Assembly (NCBI RefSeq): GCF_001422245.1
Contig: NZ_LMMM01000007.1
Coordinates: 912 to 64,911 of the forward strand
Direction: 5' to 3'
DNA: 64,000 bases
From: Rhizobium sp. Leaf262
Lineage (GTDB): Bacteria > Pseudomonadota > Alphaproteobacteria > Rhizobiales > Rhizobiaceae
The first letter of the stretch is position 1. Each line of letters starts with the position of its first letter. The notes under the pieces are model-generated. The model saw nothing but the letters and a program-made list of their open reading frames with translations, ran no database searches and was not told where the DNA came from. Positions 1 through 6,269 of this stretch are shown piece by piece. The translations under genes and the position numbers were made by a program.

Positions 1-42
1 CATCTCGAACGCTGCGGCTGAGTGGAGGCTGTGCGCCCAGCC

Positions 43-95
43 GATCTCCCTCCTTGTGGGGGAGATGTCCGGCAGGACAGAGGGGGGTAAGCCCC
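43..95. repeat. Intergenic palindromic repeat, family A, single arm
   Basis: About 51 bases here (GATCTCCCTCCTTGTGGG through GGGGGGTAAGCC) recur identically at 50656-50706. The arm contains a small dyad, CTCCCTCC..TTGTGGGGGAGA. It lies just past the 3' end of selO and the rest of the element probably extends beyond the left edge of the window. It belongs to the same family as the element at 50547-50706 and the copy inside copA at 7046-7232. Confidence 0.8.
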
Positions 96-118
96 ACCGC
101 CTCCGCCCAACTTCCTCC

Positions 119-1603
119 TCACGTCCCACAAAACGTCCGAAACACCCGCTCGTGCCCCATCGGCGCCTGCATATAAACCCCAAACTCAGGCACCTCTTCA
201 AACGGTCGCGCGGTCGCCCGAACCATCGCATGAAACGGCTCGAAATCACCATCTTCCACGGCAGCCACAATCACTTCCTCAATACGGTGGTTGCGCGGAA
301 TGACCGCCGGGTTTACCGCCCGCATGGCCTGCGCACGGGCGCTCTCGGTCTCGCTCTCGCGCCAGGTCCGCTGCCGCCAGCGCGCCAGCCATTCGTCCGC
401 ACCGGCGATATCGGTGAACATGCCGCGAAACGCCTCTGGGCTACCATCCGCCGCATCGCACAGCCTGCGAAATGTCAGCGTGAAATCCACCTCGTTTCGC
501 TGCATCAAACCCAGCAGATCCTGCACCAATTGCTCATCGGCATCGTCCTGCGTGCTCAGCCCCAGCTTCTGCCGCATGCCGGAAAGCCAGCGTTTGGGGA
601 AGTCGCTGGCGAACTCCGCCAGCACGGAATTGGCAAGCTCCACCGCCGTATCGGAATCGTCATCCAGCAGCGGCAGCAGGCATTCCGCCAGCCGTGCGAT
701 GTTCCACTGCGCAATGCCGGGCTGGCTGTTATAGGCGTAACGACCCTGCGCATCGATGGAGGAGAACACTTTGTTAGGATTATATTCATCCATGAAGGCG
801 CAAGGCCCGAAGTCGATCGTCTCGCCGGAGATCGCGACATTGTCCGTGTTCATCACCCCATGGATGAAGCCCACCATCAGCCAGCGGCAGACCAGTTCGC
901 GCTGCCGCTCCGCAATGGCTTGCAGCAGGGCAAAATAGGGCTTCTCGGCCCGTTTGACGTCAGGATAGTGCCGGTTGATCACATAATCCGCCAGCACCTT
1001 GATGGCCGCATGGTCCTCACGCGCCGCGAAATACTGGAACGTCCCGACCCGGATGTGGCTCGCCGCCACCCGCGTCACCACGCCGCCGGGCAGACCAGTT
1101 TCGCGCTGCACCCGCTCGCCCGTCGCCACCGCTGCCAGCGCGCGTGTGGCGGGAATGCCGAGCGCGTGCATGGCCTCGGACACGATATATTCCCGCAGCA
1201 CCGGCCCCAGCGCCGCCCGCCCATCGCCACGCCTCGAAAACTTCGTCGGTCCGGAACCCTTTAGCTGAATATCCCGACGTTTCCCATTGATATCAACCAC
1301 TTCCCCCAGCAAAATCGCCCGCCCATCACCCAGCTGCGGCACGAAATTGCCGAACTGATGCCCCGCATAGGCCATCGCCAAAGGCTCCGCCCCCTGCGGC
1401 ACGACATTACCGGAAAAGATCGCCGCCAAGCGCGCATCATCCACGCCATCAAGCTCGAGCCCAAGCTCATCCGCCAAAGGCTTGTTGAACGCAATCAACA
1501 CCGGTGCCGCCACCGGCGTGGGCAAGGCAGCGGCGGTAAAATGCTCCGGAAGACGCGCATAGGAATTATCAAAATGGATCACGGGTAATCTCCCTGTTTC
1601 CAT
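119..1603 (-). CDS. selO: Protein adenylyltransferase SelO (YdiU/UPF0061 family)
   Basis: The 494-residue product matches SelO pseudokinases, which transfer AMP from ATP to protein hydroxyl side chains and are linked to redox stress. Visible hallmarks are QLKGSGPTKFSRRGDGRAAL near residue 115, the HGVMNTDNVAISGETIDFGP block near residue 250 holding the metal-binding Asn and Asp, and the YNSQPGIAQWNIARLAE segment near residue 293. The length is normal for the shorter bacterial members. The E. coli type ends in a Cys-Ser-Ser, whereas this one ends in FCGT, keeping a single near-terminal cysteine. It is monocistronic, with a family A repeat just downstream. Confidence 0.95.
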   Translation of the reverse strand: METGRLPVIHFDNSYARLPEHFTAAALPTPVAAPVLIAFNKPLADELGLELDGVDDARLAAIFSGNVVPQGAEPLAMAYAGHQFGNFVPQLGDGRAILLGEVVDINGKRRDIQLKGSGPTKFSRRGDGRAALGPVLREYIVSEAMHALGIPATRALAAVATGERVQRETGLPGGVVTRVAASHIRVGTFQYFAAREDHAAIKVLADYVINRHYPDVKRAEKPYFALLQAIAERQRELVCRWLMVGFIHGVMNTDNVAISGETIDFGPCAFMDEYNPNKVFSSIDAQGRYAYNSQPGIAQWNIARLAECLLPLLDDDSDTAVELANSVLAEFASDFPKRWLSGMRQKLGLSTQDDADEQLVQDLLGLMQRNEVDFTLTFRRLCDAADGSPEAFRGMFTDIAGADEWLARWRQRTWRESETESARAQAMRAVNPAVIPRNHRIEEVIVAAVEDGDFEPFHAMVRATARPFEEVPEFGVYMQAPMGHERVFRTFCGT

Positions 1604-1660
1604 CTATATGGGACTGGCTGACGTGATTTGCCAACGACTAAGAAGCGTACTGGGTGATAG

Positions 1661-2236
1661 TCAGGCAGCTCTCAAGTCTATTGTTCGCAAGGGCATGTGC
1701 TTTACGATGGGCGTCTGCGGGCTGACATGAGAGGAAACGAAATGCAGTGCTTCGGCAAACTCCGCATCAGAGGCAAAGGCGCGCTTCGGCAGTGTCAGCG
1801 CCTCACGTTTCGACAGCGCGAGAAATAGATGCCGGTCGGTCTCGATAACTTTCACGATCGACGTCCAGGACACTTCACTGCGAATGCCTTCGGAGCGCGC
1901 CAGAATGGCGCTCTCCAGCAATTCGATGACAATCTCTTTGTTGGCAGACGCATTTTTCTTGAAGACATAAGCTGCCAACAAGCCCGCCAATTGTCTGCCA
2001 AATAAAGTAAATATGAGCGGTAAAAACCAGAGCGGCAGAAGGTTCACGTAGAGCTTCACATAGTGAGGTGGAACACTTTCCGTGCCCTTCAACGCCATAA
2101 AGATGAATATGTGCGTCGCAATAATGATCGCGAAGAACAGCGTGAGGACGGTGGCCAGAACGGACCGACGCACCATAGCCTTGGTCAGCGCAACGAAATC
2201 CCGTCTCTCGAACACGTAGCTAAACTTTCGCACCAC
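1661..2236 (-). CDS. YcxB-like membrane protein
   Basis: The 191-residue protein has two adjacent hydrophobic segments (about residues 28-50 and 66-90). A soluble C-terminal half follows (SEVSWTSIVKVIETDRHLFLALSKREALTLPKRAF), which is the typical YcxB-like C-terminal fold found in small bacterial membrane proteins of unknown role. The start is GTG; a second GTG follows at once, and AGGGTGGGT upstream could serve as ribosome binding site. It diverges from the small membrane gene at 2319. Function is unknown. Confidence 0.75.
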   Translation of the reverse strand: MVRKFSYVFERRDFVALTKAMVRRSVLATVLTLFFAIIIATHIFIFMALKGTESVPPHYVKLYVNLLPLWFLPLIFTLFGRQLAGLLAAYVFKKNASANKEIVIELLESAILARSEGIRSEVSWTSIVKVIETDRHLFLALSKREALTLPKRAFASDAEFAEALHFVSSHVSPQTPIVKHMPLRTIDLRAA

Positions 2237-2318
2237 CCACCCTTACTTTTTCACAGCCATGGATATCGCCGCGGTTTCTGTTAAACCAGAGCGGGCGATA
2301 TTTGTGAATGGGTGAAAG

Positions 2319-2594
2319 ATGAATCGTCGTGAATCACTGATTTTTGCGGGGCTCATGGCGCTGGTTGCTGCTGGCTTTCTCATCGTGGCACCAACATTAC
2401 ATTCCAATGCCGAACCAGCACTATCGGGGCAACTTTTTCTTATCGGTATGGTTTTGATTTTTGCGACCGTGAGCGCCTTGTTTCATATTCTGCTGGCGCC
2501 GCTATTTCTGAAGATATCCGTGAAAACCTCTCTTGGGCTGCTTGTTGTCGCCCTATGCATATCCTTCCTTACGGACTGGATACGGCAGGCTTGA
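2319..2594 (+). CDS. Small three-helix membrane protein, unknown function
   Basis: The 91-residue product is almost entirely hydrophobic, with three predicted membrane segments (about residues 8-25, 38-60 and 68-86) and short polar ends. It starts at ATG after a GAAAGATGA context. No family was recognised. It lies between a divergent YcxB-like gene and the GH32 hydrolase, 62 bases upstream of the latter, and might be co-transcribed with it. The coding call rests on codon bias and the clear membrane pattern. Confidence 0.6.
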   Translation: MNRRESLIFAGLMALVAAGFLIVAPTLHSNAEPALSGQLFLIGMVLIFATVSALFHILLAPLFLKISVKTSLGLLVVALCISFLTDWIRQA

Positions 2595-2656
2595 ACTTTA
2601 ACCTGCCCACTTTCGTTCCTATCCTGTGATCGCAATAGAGACGAAAGGATAGTGGA

Positions 2657-4372
2657 ATGAACGATACCGCCTTGCCCGTAGAGATCGAGAGCGCAATCCG
2701 CACCATTCAAACCGATCTTCCGGTCAACGCCACATTCCATATCTGGTTGAAGGCGAAGAAGGCCGATGAGCCGGGGGCTGTTTCGTTTTCCAACCATAAC
2801 GGCAAGTTCGCTGAGGTCTCCTCCACGAATGTCGATGAATATAATTTCCGCATCTATCAGGTCTTTGGTGGCGGTCGCGTCGAGCTGAGCTATGATACGG
2901 TCACCACAGCCGTCTCCGTCATCTACTGGTTCGTCCAGTCTGACGTGCTGGAAACCGGCATTACAGTCGTCCACACCAAGCCGGATAATGCCGCCCCCGA
3001 TCTGCCGGATAGCTACCATTTTCGCCCACCCTTCGGCTGGATGAACGATCCCAACGGCTTTGGCCGTTTCGAGGGGCGTCCGCATCTGTTTTATCAGCAT
3101 TATTCCCACGGCCTGCGCTGGAACACCATGCATTGGGGCCATGCGGTATCCTCGGATTACCTGCGCTGGCGGCACCTGCCGATCTTCCTCTTTCCCTCCG
3201 AAGACCTGACGACAAGGCCGGACAAGCGCGGCGGGGCCTATTCCGGCTCCACAATTCCGCTGGTGGAAGGCACCGGCATCCGCGTGTTCTTTACCGAGCA
3301 GGTGCAGGACCGTGTGCCGGAACAGCAGATCCAGCTGACCGCCACATCGTCAGATCTCATCATGGCCGGTCAGGCCGACGTCATTCTAGGCCACCGTCCG
3401 GATAACCAAGGCCTGACGCCTGACTTCCGCGACCCTTATGTGGTGCGCGGGCCGGATGGCCTTTGGAAAATGCTGCTGGGCAGCCAGAGCGATGGCGGCG
3501 GCGTTATTCTGCTTTATGAAACGCAAGACCCCACAGCCGCCTCCGGCTGGACCTATGTCGGCAAACTGTGGGTGGAAACACGCTACAAGACCACGGCCAT
3601 CGAATGCCCCTGCCTGCTGCCGCTGGATGGCCCGGCCAATGCCCGCTCCACCCGCTGGGTGCTGACCTATGGCCTCATGCATTCGGAAGATGCCGCAACC
3701 GGTCGCAAGAACCTGACCATGGCCGACGTCGGCTGGTTCGATGGCAAGACTTTCGTCAAGGAATTCGGCCAGGAACTGGATTTCGGCACGGATAATTACG
3801 CGTTTCAGGCCTTTCTGGATGGCGATACTATCGTCGGCATCGGCTGGCTAGCCAATTGGGCGGATGCGACGCCGGAAATCGACTTCCCCACCGCCATGAC
3901 CCTTCCGCGCCGCCTGCATTTTTCCCACGGCGCGCTGCTGACGCCGCCCATCGGTGCGGCAGAAAGCCTGCGCCACCGCATTCTGGACCGCACAAGGCTG
4001 GCGGCGGGAGAGCGGGTAGAGCTCCAGACGGGCGCCGTCGAACTGCTGTTCGAACTCACCAAGCCCGGCCTTCCTTTCGAGTTGGAACTGGACCATCCCG
4101 GTGTGAAGCTTGGTGTGGTCTGTGATGAAACAGGCCTCTGGATTCGCCATGAAGACGGCCGCGAAGGCCCCTCGCCGCGCTATATTTCCGAGGGTGCACG
4201 CCCCTTCCGCCTGCGTATTTTCCTCGATTATGGCTCCATCGAAGTCTTTGCCGACCATGGCCGTTATGTCGGCACCAAGCGCCTTGAAAGCTTCGAGCCG
4301 GTGCGCGCAGCCCACCTGAAAAGCATCGACGGGGCCGTGGCCCACGCCACGATCTGGGCGCTAAAACAGTAA
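2657..4372 (+). CDS. Glycoside hydrolase family 32 (levanase/invertase-type)
   Basis: The 571-residue enzyme should hydrolyse beta-fructofuranosides such as sucrose, levan or inulin. The GH32 signatures are all present: WMNDPNG with nucleophile Asp131, RDP at 258-260 with the transition-state Asp259, and ECP at 316-318 with acid/base Glu316. A five-bladed propeller spans about 120-430 and a C-terminal beta-sandwich about 440-571 (FLDYGSIEVFADHGR). Unusually, about 118 residues precede the catalytic domain and resemble no export signal, so the enzyme is probably cytoplasmic with an extra N-terminal module. The start ATG is preceded by AAAGGATAG. No sugar transporter gene is adjacent. Confidence 0.92.
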   Translation: MNDTALPVEIESAIRTIQTDLPVNATFHIWLKAKKADEPGAVSFSNHNGKFAEVSSTNVDEYNFRIYQVFGGGRVELSYDTVTTAVSVIYWFVQSDVLETGITVVHTKPDNAAPDLPDSYHFRPPFGWMNDPNGFGRFEGRPHLFYQHYSHGLRWNTMHWGHAVSSDYLRWRHLPIFLFPSEDLTTRPDKRGGAYSGSTIPLVEGTGIRVFFTEQVQDRVPEQQIQLTATSSDLIMAGQADVILGHRPDNQGLTPDFRDPYVVRGPDGLWKMLLGSQSDGGGVILLYETQDPTAASGWTYVGKLWVETRYKTTAIECPCLLPLDGPANARSTRWVLTYGLMHSEDAATGRKNLTMADVGWFDGKTFVKEFGQELDFGTDNYAFQAFLDGDTIVGIGWLANWADATPEIDFPTAMTLPRRLHFSHGALLTPPIGAAESLRHRILDRTRLAAGERVELQTGAVELLFELTKPGLPFELELDHPGVKLGVVCDETGLWIRHEDGREGPSPRYISEGARPFRLRIFLDYGSIEVFADHGRYVGTKRLESFEPVRAAHLKSIDGAVAHATIWALKQ

Positions 4373-4438
4373 GCCCTCAGGAACATTAGCCTCCCTGCAT
4401 CGTTGTCTTGGTAAGAAACTTATCCAGAGGAGAGCTTC

Positions 4439-4609
4439 GTGACCAAGATTCAGGGAACCGATCCCATTCTATTTCCATCCGAGGCCAATGAGAACAAAGG
4501 CGAAAAAAAACGCGCCGGCCGCGGCATCATCCTCGTCATCGCTGGCGTCGGCATCATGGCCTTCGTCATCTATCTGGCAATGATCGTGTTCATGACAACG
4601 CAGTCATAA
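4439..4609 (+). CDS. Small single-pass membrane protein
   Basis: A 56-codon frame begins with GTG after a good Shine-Dalgarno (AGAGGAGAG, about 6-8 bases upstream). The product has a polar, lysine-rich N-terminal third (GEKKRAGRG) followed by one long hydrophobic helix (about residues 30-52) and a short tail. The positive residues before the helix suggest the N-terminus stays in the cytoplasm. It follows the GH32 gene by 66 bases and precedes another small gene by 47 bases. The family was not recognised. Confidence 0.65.
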   Translation: MTKIQGTDPILFPSEANENKGEKKRAGRGIILVIAGVGIMAFVIYLAMIVFMTTQS

Positions 4610-4656
4610 TAGCTGCGCGCATCCTCCCCTTCCCCAAACAAGACAGGAACACGACC

Positions 4657-4905
4657 ATGGACCCGCGCAAGCCCCTCACAGAAAACGAAGACGCCCTCGA
4701 TCAGGACATCGTAGACCTTGAAGTAGACGACCTCCCAGAAGACGGCGAACTTTCCCAGCAGATCGAACAGGAACTGCGAGACGAAGAAGCCGAAACCGAC
4801 GACGATCCCTATCAGGAAAGCGACGACGCTCTGCCAGATGATGTCGAAGAAAAGGTACTGGATCGCAATCCATCCCGCGAGGGTGGGAAGTTCGACGAGG
4901 TTTGA
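4657..4905 (+). CDS. Small, highly acidic hypothetical protein
   Basis: The 82-residue product is extremely rich in Asp and Glu (for example DEEAETDDDPYQESDDAL), has very few basic residues and is probably intrinsically disordered. ATG follows GACAGGAACACGACC. An overlapping open frame on the other strand (4570-4959) was rejected because the plus-strand frame has the expected G/C-ending codons. A terminator follows at 4931-4956. No family was recognised. Confidence 0.65.
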   Translation: MDPRKPLTENEDALDQDIVDLEVDDLPEDGELSQQIEQELRDEEAETDDDPYQESDDALPDDVEEKVLDRNPSREGGKFDEV

Positions 4906-4930
4906 TCGTCGAGAAATTCCGATGGTTTTA

Positions 4931-4956
4931 AAGGGTGATCTCGGATCACCCTTTTT
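4931..4956. terminator. Bidirectional intrinsic terminator
   Basis: AAAGGGTGAT and ATCACCCTTT form a 10-bp stem with a 5-base CTCGG loop. It is flanked by A-rich sequence on one side and TTTTTC on the other, so it can serve both converging units. The stop codon of the ParE-type toxin (4946-4948) lies inside the stem. Confidence 0.85.
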
Positions 4957-5311
4957 CATTTGCTCCGCGCGCCAAAAATCGCTTCAGCATATGCCGTTGA
5001 TGATCTTGAGCACCAAAGAAAACCGCAAGGAGTTTGACTTGCCGGCAATCCTTCAGAACCTCGAAATAAAATATGGCTTTGTTTTTCGTCACGTTGCGCA
5101 AGCCGGGTAAGAGATGAGTCGATAAGGTTCCTTGAAACGGTGCGCGCCCCAGAAGCTCAATCTCTTTTTCGATCGACCTGAGCCTGGCGCTCGCCCGCTC
5201 AAACGCATCTCCTAACTCGTCCCCAAAAGCTAAGTACGACTCTAGGAGATGATCGAAGAGCAATTCTAGATCACGCTCGACATCCTCCGAGCGAATAATC
5301 TCAAAGGCCAT
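4946..5311 (-). CDS. RelE/ParE-family toxin of a type II TA pair
   Basis: The 121-residue product has the RelE/ParE pattern: an N-terminal helical stretch (SEDVERDLELLFDHLLESYLAFGDELGDAF), then a beta region with GRAPFQGTLSTHLLPGLR and KNKAIFYFEV. Toxins of this superfamily target gyrase (ParE) or cleave ribosome-bound mRNA (RelE); the target cannot be told here. ATG at 5309-5311 is chosen because it overlaps the antitoxin stop by 11 bases, the usual coupling. Upstream codons of the open frame would lie inside the antitoxin. Confidence 0.85.
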   Translation of the reverse strand: MAFEIIRSEDVERDLELLFDHLLESYLAFGDELGDAFERASARLRSIEKEIELLGRAPFQGTLSTHLLPGLRNVTKNKAIFYFEVLKDCRQVKLLAVFFGAQDHQRHMLKRFLARGANEKG

Positions 5312-5570
5312 AAGCAGCCTTTTTCGCTGCAATCATTGCCTCGGTACGTTTTTCCCCTTCTTCCTGAGATATAAACGGACCTTTGCTGCGCTCCTCCAGC
5401 AGTGCCTTGAGCGCCGCCAATTCAGCGTCATGTAACTCGGTCTCCTGACGCAGAAGTTCTATTCCGCGCTGAACCACAGCACTGAGACTGGAGAACCTAC
5501 CATCCTCAACAAGCTGGCGTGCAAAGCTATCCTGTTGATCTGAAATGGAAACCGACGCTTTAACCGACAT
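5301..5570 (-). CDS. ParD/CopG-family antitoxin
   Basis: The 89-residue product begins MSVKASVSISDQQDSFARQL, a ribbon-helix-helix DNA-binding start typical of ParD. A helical tail (about residues 40-89) should wrap the toxin. The ATG at 5570 is preferred over an upstream GTG because GGAGAG sits about 6 bases before it. As in other pairs, the antitoxin comes first and should repress its own promoter. A small dyad, CTACTCAGTAG near 5597, is a possible operator. Confidence 0.85.
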   Translation of the reverse strand: MSVKASVSISDQQDSFARQLVEDGRFSSLSAVVQRGIELLRQETELHDAELAALKALLEERSKGPFISQEEGEKRTEAMIAAKKAAYGL

Positions 5571-5635
5571 AACCACTCTCCATTGGGAAAACGACTACTA
5601 CTCAGTAGCATATTCGTTTCTCCTTTGCCAGAACA

Positions 5636-5836
5636 TCACCCCACCCGCTCCGGGCTATACCCCACCTCCCGCATCGCCTCCTCCGCCATCGCGGCATCGC
5701 CAGTCACCGTCACACGGTGCGTAGAAAGGTCGATGCCGATGTCCGCGCCGGGAAGCGCCTCTGCAAGCGCGCCCCGTATCGTTTTCTTGCAGTGGCCGCA
5801 AGTCATGTCGGGTACGGTGAAGATGGTGGTTGTCAT
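5636..5836 (-). CDS. copZ: Copper chaperone CopZ (HMA domain)
   Basis: The 66-residue protein is a single heavy-metal-associated domain with the copper-binding motif MTCGHC (Cys13 and Cys16) near the N-terminus. It should carry Cu(I) in the cytoplasm and hand it to the CopA ATPase. It is the last gene of the minus-strand unit copA-cueR-copZ, 22 bases after cueR, so it is likely induced by copper through CueR. The length is standard for stand-alone CopZ. Confidence 0.93.
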   Translation of the reverse strand: MTTTIFTVPDMTCGHCKKTIRGALAEALPGADIGIDLSTHRVTVTGDAAMAEEAMREVGYSPERVG

Positions 5837-5858
5837 GTTGATTTCCTTTTTATTCCAA

Positions 5859-6269
5859 TTACTTCTGCATCACTAAGGCGTCGATGCCTGCCAGATCGTC
5901 CAAAATGGGGCAGTCCGGTCGGTGGTCACCGCCGCAGCAGTGGGCGAGATGGGAGAGCGTTTTGACCATGGCTTTCATCTCCGCGATCTTGCGCTCGAGA
6001 TCATTGATGTGGGCGAGTGCTATGTCTTTGACGGCGGAGCTTTCGCGGGTTTTGTCCTGCCAGAGTTTCAGCAGCGTTTCCGTTTCCTCCAGAGAAAAAC
6101 CCAGCGTGCGGGAGCGCTTGATGAAGCGCAGATTGTGCACATCCTGCTCGCCATAGGTCCGATAATTATTGCCGGTGCGCGCCGCAGGGGTGATAAGGCC
6201 GATCTGCTCGTAATAGCGGATCATCTTGGCCGATACGCCCGACGCCTCCGATGCCTGACCGATATTCAT
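5859..6269 (-). CDS. cueR: Cu(I)-responsive MerR-family regulator CueR/HmrR
   Basis: The 136-residue regulator has an N-terminal MerR winged helix (MNIGQASEASGVSAKMIRYYEQ) and a long coiled-coil dimer helix. Its C-terminal metal loop is CCGGDHRPDC, with Cys112 and Cys120 as expected Cu(I) ligands. Ser77 is present, the residue that marks MerR proteins sensing +1 ions. Its ATG overlaps the copA stop (ATGA), so it is translated from the copA mRNA and should activate that promoter by autoregulation. In rhizobia this protein is usually called HmrR. Confidence 0.93.
   Translation of the reverse strand: MNIGQASEASGVSAKMIRYYEQIGLITPAARTGNNYRTYGEQDVHNLRFIKRSRTLGFSLEETETLLKLWQDKTRESSAVKDIALAHINDLERKIAEMKAMVKTLSHLAHCCGGDHRPDCPILDDLAGIDALVMQK

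Noticed and set aside
4570-4959. 129-codon minus-strand frame with a hydrophobic middle, opposite the small acidic gene
   Set aside because: The hydrophobic look is the antisense image of Asp/Glu codons; the plus-strand frame has the expected codon bias and a plausible start, and the minus frame would cross the terminator.
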